From: an uncultured Bacilli bacterium
GTDB taxonomy: Bacteria; Bacillota_I; Bacilli_A; RF39; UBA660
Length of the DNA stretch: 32,212 nt
Assembly: GCA_947631155.1 (NCBI GenBank)
Contig: CANRKG010000018.1
Span: 1-32,212 of the forward strand
Direction: 5' to 3'
Under the pieces are notes generated by a model. That model searched no databases. It saw only the letters and a program-made list of their open reading frames with translations, and was not told the DNA's origin. Shown here piece by piece: positions 30,462 through 32,212 of the stretch (position 1 is the first letter of the stretch; the number at the start of each line of letters is the position of its first letter). The translations under genes were made by a program, and so were the position numbers.

Positions 30462-31658
30462 ATGAGAAATTCCAAATTAGAAGAAAATATAATAATTGCA
30501 ATAAATGCTATGAAGAAAATAATGATATTATTTTTAGGACCATTTTTAACAGCATATTTTATTCAAGCATCACAAGAAAGTATTGTTGATTTGTCAATTT
30601 ATTATATTTTTTCATATATATTATTAGCTATAGGAAGTTTTGTAGTAGCTAGTATTATTAAAAATAAATTTCGGATGGGCATGTTTAGAATAGGTGTTAT
30701 CTTAAATTTTTTTTATATACTATCAATTATAATATTAAAGGAAAATATAATTAATCATTTAGCGCTTATATCAATTTTATATGGTATATCATCTAGTGCA
30801 TATTGGTTTCCATATAATTTATTTGTAATTAATAAAATTGATAATAGTTATAGAACTGAATATACAGTAAAATCTCAAATCGTTTCATCGATTATCGGAG
30901 TACTCTTTCCAATACTACTTGGTTCTATTATAACTGCAACTAATTATGAATTAACAGCGGTTATAATATTATTCATATCATTAGTACAAATAATACTTTC
31001 ATTTTTGTTAACAAGGGACTTAAAAGATAATTTGCCAAAATTTAATTTAAAAAATACTTGGAAAAAATTGAAAAATAATAGTCAAATAAAAAAAATGTCT
31101 ATTGTAGAATTTTTTGTAGGTATGAATGTATCTGATGGTGCCTTAGAGATATTAATGACAATTTTAATTTTTAATTCATTTAAAACTAATTTAAATTTAG
31201 GTATAATAACTTCAATAGCAACAATTTTATCCATAGTAGCAGTGCATGTATATGGAAAAATATATAAAAATAGAAATGATAAAAATATTATAATAGCATC
31301 AAGTGTTATTCCTGTTCTATCAGTGTTGTTATTATTAATTTGGAAAAACAGTATAACTATAATTATCTATAATTTTTGTTACGTTATTTTTACATCACTA
31401 CTTACATTAACTAGAGAAATAAGATTGTTTAATATATCAGACAGTAATATTGTTAACAAAAATAATCAAATTGAATTTTTTGCAATAAGAGAGGGAATTT
31501 TAAATTGTGGTAGAATTATAGGGTACTTAATGCTTTTATTAGCTGGTATAAGTGGTAGTCAATTAGTATTAAATATTATAATGGTAATATTAACATTATC
31601 AATATTGATAATGGGTGTAAATATAAAGAAAATAGAGAAGTTTGAAAAATCATTTTAG
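30462..31658 (+). CDS. MFS transporter
   Basis: The 398-residue protein has 11-12 predicted helices split by a charged central loop (TRDLKDNLPKFNLKNTWKKL, about residues 184-203), the two-bundle layout of the major facilitator superfamily. The short cytoplasmic loop after helix 2 reads KNKFRMGMFR, a degenerate version of motif A. The helix around residue 110 contains SSAYWFPYN, as in MFS proteins annotated as hypothetical exporters. The substrate is unknown. ATG 30462 is chosen because TAGGTGG (30450-30456) precedes it; GTG 30453 overlaps that site. It follows the Cof-type hydrolase by 9 nt and may export a compound related to that enzyme. Confidence 0.75.
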   Translation: MRNSKLEENIIIAINAMKKIMILFLGPFLTAYFIQASQESIVDLSIYYIFSYILLAIGSFVVASIIKNKFRMGMFRIGVILNFFYILSIIILKENIINHLALISILYGISSSAYWFPYNLFVINKIDNSYRTEYTVKSQIVSSIIGVLFPILLGSIITATNYELTAVIILFISLVQIILSFLLTRDLKDNLPKFNLKNTWKKLKNNSQIKKMSIVEFFVGMNVSDGALEILMTILIFNSFKTNLNLGIITSIATILSIVAVHVYGKIYKNRNDKNIIIASSVIPVLSVLLLLIWKNSITIIIYNFCYVIFTSLLTLTREIRLFNISDSNIVNKNNQIEFFAIREGILNCGRIIGYLMLLLAGISGSQLVLNIIMVILTLSILIMGVNIKKIEKFEKSF

Positions 31659-31756
31659 TATAATAAAATAATATATTAAGTTTTATCGCAATTCCATTTT
31701 AATAGATAGGTGTTAATAATTAAATATGGTATTTTGTACTTAGTTAAAATTATATA

Positions 31757-31793
31757 AAAGAAAAATCTAGAAAACTTTATTTTTTCTAGATTT
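31757..31793 (-). terminator. Terminator of tRNA-Lys (minus strand)
   Basis: AAATCTAGAAAA (31763-31774) pairs perfectly with TTTTCTAGATTT (31782-31793) around a 7-nt loop. In minus-strand orientation it is followed by a T-rich run. It may weakly stop MFS transcripts as well. Confidence 0.85.
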
Positions 31794-31805
31794 GACAATA
31801 CTTAA

Positions 31806-31881
31806 TGGTGGACTGTTAGGGATTCGAACCCTAGACCCACTGATTAAGAGTCAGTTGCTCTACCAACTGAGCTAACAGTCC
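31806..31881 (-). tRNA. tRNA-Lys (anticodon CTT)
   Basis: A complete cloverleaf on the minus strand: acceptor GGACTGT/ACAGTCC, D-arm GCTCAGTTGGTAGAGC, anticodon arm ACTGA-CTCTTAA-TCAGT with CTT, T-arm TAGGG-TTCGAAT-CCCTA, discriminator A and encoded CCA (31806-31808). It reads the AAG codon. Confidence 0.97.
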
Positions 31882-31901
31882 AAATAAAACAGTACGATAA
31901 G

Positions 31902-31930
31902 ATTATATCGCATATTTAAAAATAATACAA
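31902..31930 (-). promoter_or_regulatory. Promoter of tRNA-Lys
   Basis: On the minus strand, TTGTAT (31930-31925), a 17-nt spacer and TATAAT (31907-31902), 20 nt before the tRNA 5' end. Confidence 0.7.
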
Positions 31931-32088
31931 TATATTTATCTAAATTATTTTACAATTACATTTTGTAGCACAGATATTATAATTTACATATAATGATATA
32001 AATAAGTAAAATAAAACTAAAAAAAGACTTGATTTATTGTATATTTTATAGTAATCTATAAATGCACTGAAAAAAATTCAAAAAACTA

Positions 32089-32117
32089 TTGCAAAAAAGA
32101 TTAATATAGTGTAAAAT
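32089..32117 (+). promoter_or_regulatory. Promoter of tRNA-Ile
   Basis: TTGCAA (32089-32094), a 17-nt spacer and TAAAAT (32112-32117), 20 nt before the tRNA 5' end, mirroring the layout of the tRNA-Lys promoter. Confidence 0.65.
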
Positions 32118-32137
32118 GTAAAAGTACAGTTATTAAT

Positions 32138-32212
<75 letters not shown>

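Noticed and set aside
31659-31756. A gene or RNA after the MFS gene
   Set aside because: There is no ORF with a ribosome site and no clear structure before the tRNA-Lys terminator.
31931-32088. A small RNA between the two tRNA genes
   Set aside because: Several -10-like AT boxes occur, but no hairpin-plus-T terminator or conserved motif supports a transcript other than the tRNAs.

Overview
The window is very AT-rich with low-GC Gram-positive signals: strong GGAGG-type ribosome sites, TGN-TATAAT promoters, hairpin-plus-T terminators, and a glmS ribozyme upstream of glmS. Peptidoglycan genes (MurF-like ligase, D-Ala-D-Ala ligase, D,D-carboxypeptidase) show a walled cell. TGG codes Trp throughout and no full-length gene has an in-frame TGA, so the standard bacterial code applies. 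TGA is nevertheless the stop of only 1 of 30 complete genes (21 TAA, 8 TAG). This fits a small-genome, host-associated Bacilli/Mollicutes-related lineage (inference; no species is identified).

Region 1 (1-5932) is accessory in character. It holds the tail of an upstream gene, a VanZ-RDD membrane protein, two HTH regulators with membrane domains, a DUF4097 surface protein with alternating YGD/CGD rungs, a DUF1848 iron-sulfur protein and an unknown membrane protein. Region 2 (6057-14888) is mostly metabolic: trxB overlapping an SDR, a PepSY protein, a GT2-methyltransferase fusion, class I FBP aldolase, a two-domain ThyX-like protein, a ClpB-D1-like ATPase, and the glmS ribozyme with glmS. Region 3 (14942-17957) has a lipoprotein, a low-molecular-weight tyrosine phosphatase, a D,D-carboxypeptidase and, as the only minus-strand protein gene, a metallophosphoesterase whose metal ligands are almost all replaced.

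Region 4 (18048-24408) is an operon-like run: a YhhQ/VUT-like membrane protein and three large GT-C-like membrane proteins, the last two tandem paralogues. Region 5 (24468-28054) joins an alpha/beta hydrolase, a membrane-anchored MurF-like ligase and Ddl. Region 6 (28259-31658) has a UbiA-family protein resembling decaprenyl-phosphate phosphoribosyltransferase, a HAD phosphatase 9 nt downstream, a Cof-type HAD hydrolase and an MFS transporter. The end carries tRNA-Lys(CTT) on the minus strand and tRNA-Ile(GAT) on the plus strand, the latter cut by the window edge.

The most connected hypothesis is that the UbiA/HAD pair makes a polyprenyl-phosphate pentose that GT-C proteins such as those of region 4 transfer to a surface polymer. 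The most striking single observations are the degenerate phosphoesterase, the duplicated ThyX with its signature split between halves, the alternating Tyr/Cys ladder, and several leaders where a hairpin involves the ribosome site. I see no CRISPR array, insertion sequence, prophage or integrase.
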